From: Paenibacillus sp. FSL R5-0623
GTDB taxonomy: Bacteria; Bacillota; Bacilli; Paenibacillales; Paenibacillaceae
DNA: 64,000 nucleotides
Assembly: GCF_037974265.1 (NCBI RefSeq)
Contig: NZ_CP150233.1
Coordinates: 2,542,001-2,606,000, forward strand
Direction: 5' to 3'
Shown: in pieces, positions 23,117-31,352 of the stretch
Position numbering within the stretch: the first letter of the stretch is position 1
Layout: each line of letters starts with the position of its first letter
The notes under the pieces: generated by a model
The model's input: the letters and a program-made list of their open reading frames with translations, nothing else
Databases searched by the model: none
What the model was told of the DNA's origin: nothing
Program-made: the position numbers and the translations under genes

Positions 23117-24415
23117 ATGAAGTATAAGATGAAACAGAAACAGAATCAACGTATTACGCGAATTACAGAAGATACGCTAGTCATTGGAGCAGACATTGCC
23201 AAAAAGATTCACGTAGCTAGAGCGGTAGATTTCCGTGGCATTGAATTAGGAAAAGACTGCGTGTTCCACAACGATCAGGAAGGGTTAACAAAGCTAGTAA
23301 CATGGATGAAAGAACTTCAGGAGGTTCATCTGAAAACGGACATTGTTTTCGGAATCGAGCCTACCGGGCACTACTGGTTTCCGCTAGCCGCTTTTCTGGA
23401 AGCTCGAGATATCAAGATCGTCATTGTGAATCCGCATCACGTAAACAAGAGCAAGGAACTTGAGGATAACTCGCCGACGAAGAGTGACTATAAGGATGCC
23501 AAAGTCATTGCAGATCTCATCCGAAACGGGAAGTACTTGGAGCCCAAATTGCCGGCGATGGAATATGCCGAATTACGCATCCTCATGAATTTCCGTCAGA
23601 AGGTTATGGTGAGTTTAAACCAAGTCAAGGCCCGTGTGCATAACTGGTTCGATCGCTATTTTCCAGAGTATTTGAGCGTGTTTAAAGATTGGGAAGGCAA
23701 AACTTCCTTGATGACAATGCGCCAGTTTCCGACACCGGAAGAGATCGTCTCTACAGGCGCCAGAGGCGTTCTCGCACACTGGAAAACGGAAGTGAAGCGT
23801 GGAGTCGGTATCAAGAGAGCGGAAAAGCTCTTTGCGACAGCCGGGATATCCATCGGACTTACCGAAGGGTTACGAGCTGCGAGACTGGAGCTTCTGAGCT
23901 TGCTCGACCAGTATGAGCTTTTCTCTAAACAAGTGGAAACGACCATGAAACAGGTCATGGACATCTTGAGTGAGATACCGGGAACGACACAGATGTTGAA
24001 TATCCCAGGCGTTGGCGCGGTTACCGTTGCAGGATTTCTGGCTGAGGTTGGCGATCTGAGTCATTACGACCACGGACAACAAATCATCCGGTTGGCGGGC
24101 TTGAATCTAAAAGAAAATAGTTCTGGTAAGCGTAAGGGTAAAACCGGCATTACCAAGCGTGGACGATCTCGACTAAGAGCCCTATTGTTCCGTTGCGTCA
24201 TGCCAATGGTAGCGAAGAATGAGGAGTTCAAGGCCCTTCACAAGTATTTCACAACACGAAGTCAAAATCCGCTGAAGAAAAAACAGTCGCTAATCGCGCT
24301 CTGCGGCAAACTGATACGCGTCCTGCACACACTGGGGACGAAGAAAATAGAGTACAACGCAAACGAAGTTCTTGGTCCTGTACGACAAGCGCAGTTACAA
24401 CAGATCGCACCTTAG
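23117..24415 (+). CDS. IS110-family transposase (DEDD)
   Basis: A 432-residue transposase. The N-terminal RuvC-like domain has GADIAKK (Asp26), GIEPTGHY with the Glu, and KSDYKDAKVIADL with the last acids of the DEDD set. The C-terminal Tnp_20 domain has NIPGVGAVTVAGFLAE (a helix-hairpin-helix), RLAGLNL, then NSSGKRKG with the likely catalytic Ser, and TKRGRSRLR. Full length, no breaks. Elements of the related IS1111 group insert into integron attC sites, so its place at the edge of an attC-like array is notable. Element ends could not be fixed. Confidence 0.88.
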   Translation: MKYKMKQKQNQRITRITEDTLVIGADIAKKIHVARAVDFRGIELGKDCVFHNDQEGLTKLVTWMKELQEVHLKTDIVFGIEPTGHYWFPLAAFLEARDIKIVIVNPHHVNKSKELEDNSPTKSDYKDAKVIADLIRNGKYLEPKLPAMEYAELRILMNFRQKVMVSLNQVKARVHNWFDRYFPEYLSVFKDWEGKTSLMTMRQFPTPEEIVSTGARGVLAHWKTEVKRGVGIKRAEKLFATAGISIGLTEGLRAARLELLSLLDQYELFSKQVETTMKQVMDILSEIPGTTQMLNIPGVGAVTVAGFLAEVGDLSHYDHGQQIIRLAGLNLKENSSGKRKGKTGITKRGRSRLRALLFRCVMPMVAKNEEFKALHKYFTTRSQNPLKKKQSLIALCGKLIRVLHTLGTKKIEYNANEVLGPVRQAQLQQIAP

Positions 24416-24824
24416 TTCAAAGAATCAATAGCCTGAAATCTCGACTCGTTCACAGATGTATAACGAGACAATTGAAGCACCGGAGAAGCCGAAGAATACC
24501 ATTCCATAAGGGCAACGACCCCGTTTAGGAGCAAGAATTGGCCTCCACCCTTGGCAGGTAGAACGAAGGAATGTAAGGGCAATGACCCCGCGTGACATGG
24601 GAGGGTAAACCCCGAGGGAGATGTGGAGATCCACTGTGCGATCATAAGCATGACCACAGTTTGGATAAAAAATGAAGTCCAAGCTCTGTTCCCGCCACCG
24701 GTCATTACAGCAAAATCTGGTTCTGAACCAATATTCCTCCATCAAACCAAGATGTCGAAGTAATAAATCTACGAATGGACGAGAAAACAGGCGAAAACAT
24801 TACTTTATAGTGGGAGGAATAAGA
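24416..24824 (+). other. Non-coding 3' stretch after IS110 transposase
   Basis: About 400 bases with no credible gene. It contains two similar blocks, AAGGGCAACGACCCCG (24507-24522) and AAGGGCAATGACCCCG (24577-24592), about 70 bases apart. These would fold as small hairpins. The length and structure suit the 3' non-coding end of an IS110/IS1111 element, possibly including an RNA guide. The right end of the element is not identified. Confidence 0.45.
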
Positions 24825-25226
24825 ATGAAATTTATCGTTTCTGCTAGTGTAATCGTTCTCAATGAACATAATGAGATTTTACTTATGAAAGGTCGAAGAG
24901 GTTGGGAAATGCCTCAAGGTTGTGTTGAAGAAGGAGAGACTATTAGGCAGGCAGCAGTTCGAGAAGTGAAAGAGGAGACAGGGATTGACATTGAATTAAT
25001 TAAATTTTGTGGATTGTATCAGAACATAACGCGAGGCGTATGCAACAATATATTTACTGGAAAACCGATTGGTGGAGCTTTGACTACCAGTGATGAAAGT
25101 GAAGAGGTGGGCTACTTTACTTTAGAAGAAGCTGGGCAAATGATAACTTGGGGGAATTTCTATAACAGAATTCATAATGCATTAGATGAGAAAAACCATC
25201 CTTTTTTGATTGAATTTTCAGAATAA
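24825..25226 (+). CDS. NUDIX hydrolase
   Basis: A 133-residue NUDIX protein with the complete box GCVEEGETIRQAAVREVKEE followed by TGID. The N-terminal strand (KFIVSASVIVLNEHNEILLM) is typical. It hydrolyses a nucleoside diphosphate derivative, target unknown. GGGAGGAA precedes ATG 24825 by 8 bases. It sits directly after the IS110 region with no recombination site behind it, so it is either a former cassette gene or ordinary sequence. Confidence 0.85.
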   Translation: MKFIVSASVIVLNEHNEILLMKGRRGWEMPQGCVEEGETIRQAAVREVKEETGIDIELIKFCGLYQNITRGVCNNIFTGKPIGGALTTSDESEEVGYFTLEEAGQMITWGNFYNRIHNALDEKNHPFLIEFSE

Positions 25227-25329
25227 GGTCACTCATTATGGTAGACTCCACCTTAAAGTCGCTCGTAACTCAGGTTTAATTGTACTAGTTTTCTAATCAA
25301 AATACAGATATGAGAGTAGTTTAATATAA

Positions 25330-25363
25330 GGAGCAGCCCGGGAACGAGGTTGCTTCTTTTTTT
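25330..25363 (+). terminator. Terminator before the DinB gene
   Basis: GGAGCAGCC pairs with GGTTGCTTC, followed by seven Ts. A promoter-like block follows at 25374. Confidence 0.7.
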
Positions 25364-25373
25364 GCTTTTACAC

Positions 25374-25402
25374 TTCGCAAATGGAACATTGTGGGTTATA
25401 TT
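25374..25402 (+). promoter_or_regulatory. Promoter-like block, near copy of 8468-8496
   Basis: TTCGCA (25374-25379), 17 bases, TATATT (25397-25402). The spacer shares ATGGA and TGGGT with the block at the left end of the cassette array, and both follow a terminator T-run. Confidence 0.5.
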
Positions 25403-25430
25403 GGATATGATTTGGTTCTATAGTAGAGAA

Positions 25431-25976
25431 ATGGAGAGGTGGCCAACCTTGGATGAAAAAATACGCTTTCCGATAGGACACTTTGAGCCAAGTCTTCAAT
25501 TCTCTAATGAGGATCGAATCCACATCATTGGTCAAATTCCCGGAATTACGAAGACCTTAAGAGAGATTACACTACATCTCAATGATGATCAACTTTGTAC
25601 TCCTTATCGTGATGGCGGTTGGACAATCACACAGATTGTGCACCACCTTGCGGACAATGACATGAATGCTTATATCAGGTTCAAGAGAGCGTTAACTGAA
25701 GAGGTACCGATGGCAAGCTCATATCGAGAGGATTTATGGGCATCTTTACATGATTACAGGAGTATGCCCCTCGAAGATTCAATTTTGCTGATGGAGATAC
25801 TGCTCAAGCGATTTCTCACGCTGTTGTATGGTTTACATCCCGATCAGTTTAGACGAACACTCCGAACAGAAGTGTTAGGTACAATTACACTGGATATCGC
25901 GATTCAAAGATTTGTATGGCACGGGCAGCATCATATTGCTCAAATTAAATCTTGTGTAACATCGCAGAGGTGGTAA
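25431..25976 (+). CDS. DinB/BstA-like (YfiT) metal-dependent protein
   Basis: About 181 residues in the DinB four-helix fold. IRFPIGHFEP at the start, IVHHLADNDMNAY near residue 70 and FVWHGQHHIAQI at the end give the three-histidine metal site of YfiT/BstA proteins, which transfer bacillithiol or another thiol to small electrophiles. The start is uncertain: ATG 25431 has a weak ribosome site, while TTG 25449 has GAGAGGTGG 6 bases upstream and fits the family start. It overlaps no neighbour; the broken VOC gene starts 3 bases after its stop. Confidence 0.8.
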   Translation: MERWPTLDEKIRFPIGHFEPSLQFSNEDRIHIIGQIPGITKTLREITLHLNDDQLCTPYRDGGWTITQIVHHLADNDMNAYIRFKRALTEEVPMASSYREDLWASLHDYRSMPLEDSILLMEILLKRFLTLLYGLHPDQFRRTLRTEVLGTITLDIAIQRFVWHGQHHIAQIKSCVTSQRW

Positions 25977-25979
25977 CAT

Positions 25980-26374
25980 ATGGAAAATGGGAGGATTCTG
26001 GGCATAGCATATAATGTAATTCCAGTGAAAGATATGGAAGTGTCAGCCGCCTGGTTTGTAAACATTTTGGATTTAACATTCGCCACCAACGCGAAGGATA
26101 TTTGAGTTTATTTCGGGGTGATCGTCCAATTTTGGACTTGATTCAAAGCGACAATGAAACACGAGCGACATTTGAAGTACATCAGAAAAAGAGATGGGTC
26201 ATTACATTTTTCACCGATGACATTGGTTCTTTACATGACTACTTAACATCAGAGAATGTGAAAGTAGGGGCTGTTAGTGATGAGGGACAGTATGGGAAGT
26301 TTTTTGTGTTAGAAGATCTGAACGGTAACTTATTTGATGTGTGGGAACACCATGATTGTGAATTGAATTTCTAA
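25980..26374 (+). pseudogene. VOC-family protein, frameshifted
   Basis: The frame from ATG 25980 encodes LGIAYNVIPVKDMEVSAAW and NILDLTF, a normal VOC start, then hits a stop near 26097. The continuing frame reads REGYLSLFRGDRPILDLIQS and ends with FFVLEDLNGNLFDVWEH, the usual second module. A single-base loss near 26075-26092 explains both. The intact protein would be ~130 residues of the glyoxalase/dioxygenase superfamily. AGAGGTGG precedes the ATG. A 15-base attC-like fragment lies 4 bases after the stop. Confidence 0.75.
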
Positions 26375-26377
26375 TGA

Positions 26378-26392
26378 GGAGCCTTGATCTGC
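26378..26392 (+). repeat. attC-like fragment outside the array
   Basis: GGAGCCTTGATCTGC is identical to 15 bases in the middle of site 4 (within 11801-11815) and differs by one base from the same part of site 13. No cores remain. It stands immediately after the broken VOC gene, in the position a cassette's repeat would take. Confidence 0.5.
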
Positions 26393-26500
26393 TGCTCTCA
26401 ATTACCGAGGATCTGTATGTAAACGGGTTCAGAACTAGGTGAGTGACTGCATTTGATATATAAAGTCAAATAGATGTGAATCTAGATTAGGGGGATACAA

Positions 26501-26572
26501 ATGTTAATTGAAGATGAAAAAGTATACCCTGATTGCGCAGTTGAAATAAGAATAGTAGACGTTGGCGGGTAA
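26501..26572 (+). other. Short ORF upstream of and in frame with the next gene
   Basis: ATG 26501 follows GGGGGA and reads 23 residues (LIEDEKVYPDCAVEIRIVD) to a TAA at 26570-26572. The same frame then continues without further stops into the gene at 26618. Either a nonsense mutation split one gene or this is an unrelated scrap. Confidence 0.3.
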
Positions 26573-26617
26573 ACAAAACCACAGCGTATACAGAAACTGG
26601 ACCAATACTCTATTTCA

Positions 26618-27052
26618 TTGAATAAATATGGAGAACAGTTGTTAAATGATGAGAGATTTGTAGTTTCCAGTACAAAGCAAAGCTTGCAAACGGTTGAGTT
26701 GACCCTCAGACAACTTGGATTTTCGGATGGTGCTACGACTTTTCAGCTCTTTCGAAGAGCCAATGATCTAGGGTTGGAATGTTGTCCGGTCGAGTTAGGA
26801 CCTTATCTAAGAATGCAATATTTGGATCAGCCCGAGATATGTTCTACCAATATTTCAGAGGGTAACAAAGCTCCGTCCGGCTCCATTACCATAGCATCTG
26901 CAGCCCTTACGGAGAATCATGATTTTCCAAAAGGTTTTTATCTCAGACGAATAAACGACAAGTTATGGTTACGAGGATATTGCGACCATTTGCATATTTG
27001 GAGTCCTCATGATCGCTTTATCTTCTGTAGGGTTCGGCTTTCTATTATATGA
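26618..27052 (+). CDS. Uncharacterised protein
   Basis: A 144-residue reading beginning at TTG 26618. QTVELTLRQLGFSDGATTFQ, GLECCPVELGPYLRMQY and a final RRINDKLWLRGYCDHLHIW segment look like a real globular protein and recall a widespread uncharacterised family of this size, which I cannot name. There is no ribosome site before the TTG, and the frame is open upstream to the TAA at 26570, so the true start is unclear and the N-terminus may be damaged. Confidence 0.5.
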   Translation: MNKYGEQLLNDERFVVSSTKQSLQTVELTLRQLGFSDGATTFQLFRRANDLGLECCPVELGPYLRMQYLDQPEICSTNISEGNKAPSGSITIASAALTENHDFPKGFYLRRINDKLWLRGYCDHLHIWSPHDRFIFCRVRLSII

Positions 27053-27092
27053 GGATCAGGAAGATGTTTTGAAAGGAAAGGAGTGAAGAACA

Positions 27093-27749
27093 ATGGATAT
27101 CAAAAACAAAAGCGGAGATGTGCTTGGAAAGATTCAAATTGAATCCTTACGCAATGATCATGTGATTGACCGAATCGTCTTTGACTTAAAGCCTGGTGAG
27201 GGGAAGGCGATTTATACCGCAGATGTTATAGAGAATCAATTCACGCAACAGACCAATTATGCACCCATTCCATGGGAAGACGGTTTGAAACAATTGCAGA
27301 AACATTATTCTCCATGGCAGCCGAAATTTCCGATTGATTCTGATATCGATGCCATTCATGTATTTTATGGATTTGATAATTTAACTCCGCAAGAAATTGA
27401 TGAAATGATTGAAGAGAGTAACAGGTCAGGCAGAAATGTAGTGATACGCGACTTGAAGCCCAATAAGAGGGTTGTGGGCATCAGCATCACCTATAAAGAA
27501 TACGGTGGTTATAAACTTAACATTTTCGGGACAACAAAGAGCCGGATCGCATTGCCTGATCATGGTGGTACTACGGTTAAACAAACAGCTATACGTGGCG
27601 TCCAAGCATTTTATATATTCAATAATGAAACTTCCCAATTGATATGGATCGAAGAGGATGTGCATGGGAAGGCGCTGCAATACGAGATCATTGGTAGAAA
27701 CATGTCAGAAGATCTTGTGATGAAGATTGCGAATTTAATGACCGAATAA
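27093..27749 (+). CDS. DUF4367-like protein without membrane anchor
   Basis: A 218-residue soluble protein. The last ~100 residues (VVGISITYKEYGGYKLNIF, then GVQAFYIFNNETSQLIWIEE and YEIIGRNMSEDLVMKIANLM) resemble the DUF4367 domain usually found outside the membrane on anti-sigma-factor-like proteins. Here there is no zinc-finger N-terminus or membrane helix, so it may be a truncated or free-standing version. AAAGGAG precedes ATG 27093. Function unknown. Confidence 0.55.
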   Translation: MDIKNKSGDVLGKIQIESLRNDHVIDRIVFDLKPGEGKAIYTADVIENQFTQQTNYAPIPWEDGLKQLQKHYSPWQPKFPIDSDIDAIHVFYGFDNLTPQEIDEMIEESNRSGRNVVIRDLKPNKRVVGISITYKEYGGYKLNIFGTTKSRIALPDHGGTTVKQTAIRGVQAFYIFNNETSQLIWIEEDVHGKALQYEIIGRNMSEDLVMKIANLMTE

Positions 27750-27779
27750 ATTTTATATTAATCTGAGTGAGGTGCAGCG

Positions 27780-28262
27780 ATGAGTTACAAAGCTATTCTC
27801 ATAGACCAATTAAACGCCTGTTATCATGACAAGAGCTGGTTTATACCGCTTCATGATATTTTGACAGACCTCAATGCGGCGGAGGCCGCTTATGTAAAGA
27901 ATGAGGGGGAGCATTCCATTTGGGCGATTGTCAATCATCTTATTTTCTGGAATGAGAGGTGGCTTGAGAGATATATTGCCGAACAGGTCGACGGGCTGCA
28001 TTCAGTGAATAATGAGGATACATTTGACATAGATCCGTCTACCCTGAACGATGTGGAGTGGCGCAAGACACTACATAGACTGAAAACCGTTTTTAGTGAT
28101 TGGAACAAGGCACTCGAAGATAGCGAAGAACATAAATTGACCCGTGAAATTCCTTCCTATTTCAACGCGCCATGGTGGGGAGTTGTATCGAATCTATGTA
28201 TTCATAATGCCTATCATATTGGCCAGATCATGCTGCTCAAAAAATCAATGAAACATACGTAA
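27780..28262 (+). CDS. DinB-family protein
   Basis: A 160-residue helical-bundle protein. IWAIVNHLIFWNERWLERY near residue 48 and IHNAYHIGQIMLLKK near the end carry the histidines of the DinB metal site. Members are thiol S-transferases or of unknown function. GAGGTG precedes ATG 27780. It lies between the DUF4367-like gene and a P-loop kinase, all on the + strand, with short gaps. Confidence 0.8.
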   Translation: MSYKAILIDQLNACYHDKSWFIPLHDILTDLNAAEAAYVKNEGEHSIWAIVNHLIFWNERWLERYIAEQVDGLHSVNNEDTFDIDPSTLNDVEWRKTLHRLKTVFSDWNKALEDSEEHKLTREIPSYFNAPWWGVVSNLCIHNAYHIGQIMLLKKSMKHT

Positions 28263-28316
28263 TACACGCTGTATTAGGTTTATAAAATTATACTTAAGCA
28301 AAGGAAGATGACTTTC

Positions 28317-28835
28317 ATGGAAAAAGGCAAAATTATATTTTTGAACGGTGTAACCAGCTCTGGTAAAACTTCAATTGTAGAGGCGATGCAATCATACGAT
28401 GATCCGTTTTTCTATGTTGTGGCTAATGATTTATTTGAAAATACGATTGGTGATAAACATCTTCAGACGGATTACTGGAAGTATCTGAGTGAAGCGATTG
28501 TAATGATGTATCATACGGCAAAAGTATTTTCAGACCATGGAAAGCATGTTCTGATTGATGGCATTCTTGTGGAAAGACCGGAGCTCGCGCCGCATTATGA
28601 ACAAGTCAAACAGATTTTTGAGGGGTATCCACTGGATATCGTTGAGTTATATTGCCCGCTCGACATCTGCCGTCAGCGGAACATCGAACGTGGGGATCGA
28701 AGAGAAGAGCAATCGGATGAGCAGCATCAAATCATGGCTTCCGACATTCAGTATAGTTACTCGGTGGATACGAGTCTGCATACACCTGAGGAATGTGCCG
28801 AGATGATTATCAATACGCTGTTTAAAAGTGAATAA
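28317..28835 (+). CDS. CPT-like small-molecule kinase
   Basis: A 172-residue P-loop kinase. IIFLNGVTSSGKTSIVEAM (residues 5-23) carries Walker A; VLIDGILVERPE near residue 80 is the family's catalytic-Asp strand region; CRQRNIERGDRREEQSDEQH near 123 is the lid. This is the layout of chloramphenicol phosphotransferase and similar drug or sugar kinases. The natural acceptor is unknown. ATG 28317 is preferred because GGAAG stands 9 bases upstream; ATG 28308 nearly overlaps it. Confidence 0.8.
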   Translation: MEKGKIIFLNGVTSSGKTSIVEAMQSYDDPFFYVVANDLFENTIGDKHLQTDYWKYLSEAIVMMYHTAKVFSDHGKHVLIDGILVERPELAPHYEQVKQIFEGYPLDIVELYCPLDICRQRNIERGDRREEQSDEQHQIMASDIQYSYSVDTSLHTPEECAEMIINTLFKSE

Positions 28836-28950
28836 AGCTTCACTGTATGAATTGAAGAGAATGAAAGAAAGAAGCTGGGGCGTCTATAGCATGATGTTCT
28901 AGCTTTTTGACTGTAGGGCACGACTGCTTCTTCATGACAGCCGAGATATC

Positions 28951-29341
28951 ATCCATTGACAGAGCAGGCAATTGATGAGCAACATGAATTTACCTATTAT
29001 TTTCCGAGAGATTGTCCTCGAATTGTATTGAGTAGAACAATTGAGACCAGTGATGAAAACAATGAGTAGTTTTTTATCACACGGATGCAGGCAGCATTGT
29101 AACTGTTGAAAGAGAGTGATATTCAAGGATCGTGCAACAAACGTTACATCGATACCATCTGGATGAAGCGTCTTTTCAACTTTTTAATAAAACAGCTGGG
29201 TATTATTTTTCCGATCAGGTGATTACACCAAGCTACGTAGAGAAAGTAGTTCACTTGGTAGAAAGGCTTTTGCAAGAGGAGTTCATCTGCGATTTACAAC
29301 GCATTTTATCCTTTAAGGGAGGGTGTAGGGTTCGAAAATAG
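28951..29341 (+). pseudogene. DUF6886-like gene remnant
   Basis: Pieces of a small protein appear in successive frames. HPLTEQAIDEQHEF then FPRDCPRIVLSRTIETSDE (from about 28951), later LHRYHLDEASFQLFNKTAGY and a helical tail to 29341. The motifs FPRDCPR and TAGYY match my memory of the DUF6886 family. Stops and at least one frameshift interrupt it, and the N-terminus is not found in 28836-28950. The family function is unknown. Confidence 0.55.
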
Positions 29342-29354
29342 TAGGTTAGGGGGG

Positions 29355-29812
29355 ATGACATTGCTTTCTGCATATTGGAGGTACTTTTTATATGTAACTG
29401 AACATAAATTGAATGTTTTAATCGAGTGCTGCATGAAGGTTTATATGCACAGGGGTTGCTTCATGATTTATCCAAGTTTTGTCCTCAAGAATTTATTCCT
29501 TATGCAATCAAGTTTTATGCCGGTCGTAAAGATGAAGATACAGAACTAAGATGGAAGAACGCATGGTTACATCACCAGAATCATAATAAACATCATTGGG
29601 AGTACTGGATTGTAAACAGAAATACAAAAGAAGCTCTGCCTATGCCACAAAAATATTTTATAGAAATGGTATGTGACTGGAGGTCTTTTTCGAGAAAATG
29701 GGGCCGCAGAGTCAAAGATTCCAATTTGGCAGAACGCATGATGAACTCGGAAGATGTTATTCTACATCCAATGACGAGAGAAGCGCTTATACAGTACTTA
29801 TTAGAGAGGTGA
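29355..29812 (+). pseudogene. DUF5662-family protein, frameshifted
   Basis: ATG 29355 (after GGGGGG) reads SAYWRYFLYVTEHKLNVLIE, then the frame shifts near 29425. The second frame continues EGLYAQGLLHDLSKFCPQEF and runs to 29812 with HHQNHNKHHWEYW and MVCDWRSFSRKW. The His/Asp pattern is that of the DUF5662 (HD-like) family of unknown function. The two parts together would give a full-length ~150-residue protein, so one small indel explains the break. Confidence 0.7.
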
Positions 29813-29815
29813 ATA

Positions 29816-29950
29816 ATGATGATCCAAGATGATATGCGGTTTTTGGAATTGGCCATAGAAGAGCGGGATGCCGTAAAACGAAAAATGCGGAAAGAATGGA
29901 ATGTTAGACGGGGAATTATCAATACAGCGTGGGATGAAAAGTTCATATGA
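29816..29950 (+). CDS. Small 44-residue hypothetical protein
   Basis: MMIQDDMRFLELAIEERD and then a Lys/Arg-rich helix make a short charged peptide. AGAGAGGTG precedes it and its stop overlaps the start of the AAC(3) gene by 4 bases (ATGA). The coupling suggests it is translated, but a role is unknown. Confidence 0.45.
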   Translation: MMIQDDMRFLELAIEERDAVKRKMRKEWNVRRGIINTAWDEKFI

Positions 29951-30747
29951 TAACAGTTGGAATTACAAAAAGTACGCTCAGTAATGATTTAAGACGATTA
30001 GGTGTTAAGAAGGGCATGACGGTAATCGTGCATTCCTCCTTCAAAGCAATAGGTAAGGTTATAGGCGGCCCGGTAAGTGTTATTTTAGCTCTGGAAGAAG
30101 CCGTTGGAACCAATGGAACCATTGTCATGCCCACTCAAACAGAACATCTTTGTGAACCTTCAGAGCATGACGCGAACTTGTCTTCAGAGGAAATTGAGTT
30201 CATCAAAGACAATATGCCTATTTATTATCCTGACTTAACACCAACCTCGTATATGGGCATCATTCCTGAGGTGTTTCGGAGGCAAGATGGTGTGTTTCGA
30301 AGCTCACATTCGCACATGTCTTTTGCTGCCTGGGGGAAAGAGGCAAAACGGATAACGGAAGATCACAACTTGCATTATGCATTAAATGAGAAATCTCCGT
30401 TAGGAAAAATCTATGATTTGAATGGACACATTCTGTTACTTGGTGCACCTACAAATAGTAACACCTCCTTGCACCTGGCCGAGTACAAACAGCAGAATAC
30501 ATTTGTTAAGCCAAAAGTCTGGGGAGTAAAAATGCTGGTAGATGGAATTGAACAATGGACTACATACGATGATATTAACAATGAATCAGATGATTTTGAA
30601 TTGATTTTTAATGAGTTTAAGATCCAGACTAACGCTGTTACCGAAGGAATGGTAGGGAAAGCTGTGAGTTATCTGATACCCCAAAGAGAGATGGTTGATT
30701 ATGCTTTGGGATGGATGAATCGGAACAGAAGAGAACATATAGAGTAG
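29947..30747 (+). CDS. AAC(3)-family N-acetyltransferase
   Basis: A 266-residue member of the antibiotic NAT (AAC(3)/YokD) family: MTVIVHSSFKAIGKVIGGP near residue 24, IVMPTQTEHLCEP near 59, FRSSHSHMSFAAWG near 118 and LLLGAPTNSNTSLHLAE near 160. His and Glu at these places bind the aminoglycoside amine and acetyl-CoA in characterised members. Chromosomal Bacillus relatives may not give resistance. The start overlaps the preceding small gene by 4 bases. A DinB gene follows. Confidence 0.85.
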   Translation: MITVGITKSTLSNDLRRLGVKKGMTVIVHSSFKAIGKVIGGPVSVILALEEAVGTNGTIVMPTQTEHLCEPSEHDANLSSEEIEFIKDNMPIYYPDLTPTSYMGIIPEVFRRQDGVFRSSHSHMSFAAWGKEAKRITEDHNLHYALNEKSPLGKIYDLNGHILLLGAPTNSNTSLHLAEYKQQNTFVKPKVWGVKMLVDGIEQWTTYDDINNESDDFELIFNEFKIQTNAVTEGMVGKAVSYLIPQREMVDYALGWMNRNRREHIE

Positions 30748-30785
30748 TGAACCATTTCAAAAAGAAAGAAGGGGGAAATGTAATC

Positions 30786-31265
30786 ATGACCAAAGAGATT
30801 GAGCATTTGCTTCAAACTTTTGAAGAATGGGCGTTGTTTGTCAAAACGATGAATCATCTTGAAGAGAAGACCTGGAATTCCAGCATGGAAGAAGGGAAAT
30901 GGACGATAAAATCCATCGTCAGTCATATCATGTTATGGGACCGATATTTTTACAAGGAAGCGATTGAGAAGATTGCTCTGAAGCAGCCAGTTACGTTGAA
31001 ACATATGAATTTTGAAGAGTTTAATCGCAAAGCTATTGAATTTGGTAACCGCACAGAGACGTCCGAAATCGTAAACAAGGCTATCACGTACCGCCATAAA
31101 ATTATGAATGACATTCGAGGGTTATCGGAGGAACAGCTTCATCAGACGTATTTGGACGCAGAGGGGAACGTATTTTATATTCCCCAATACCTTAAAGATT
31201 TTATATGGCATGACCAGCATCATATGGAACCGTTGAAGAAATATCTTGCCAACCTTGAAGCGTAA
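30786..31265 (+). CDS. DinB-family protein
   Basis: A 159-residue DinB-fold protein: WTIKSIVSHIMLWDRYFYKE near residue 40 and DFIWHDQHHMEPLKKYL at the end give the metal-binding histidines. It is related in plan to the proteins at 25431 and 27780. GAAGGGGGAAA precedes ATG 30786. The presumed role is thiol transfer or detoxification. Confidence 0.82.
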   Translation: MTKEIEHLLQTFEEWALFVKTMNHLEEKTWNSSMEEGKWTIKSIVSHIMLWDRYFYKEAIEKIALKQPVTLKHMNFEEFNRKAIEFGNRTETSEIVNKAITYRHKIMNDIRGLSEEQLHQTYLDAEGNVFYIPQYLKDFIWHDQHHMEPLKKYLANLEA

Positions 31266-31352
31266 AGGATTTAGCAGGCAGAGGGTGACACGGAACACAG
31301 CATGTTGCTTGCTTTGAATATAATATGTATCCCAAACCAGGGAGGGATTGTA

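Noticed and set aside
24740..24815. attC remnant at the right end of the IS110 region
   Set aside because: AACAGGCGAAAACATTAC only loosely resembles ACAGGAACGTTAT; no second core or hairpins are present.
8555..24825. Integrase gene for the array
   Set aside because: No reading frame in the window shows tyrosine-recombinase motifs (R...HxxR...Y). The only recombinases are the IS3 and IS110 transposases.
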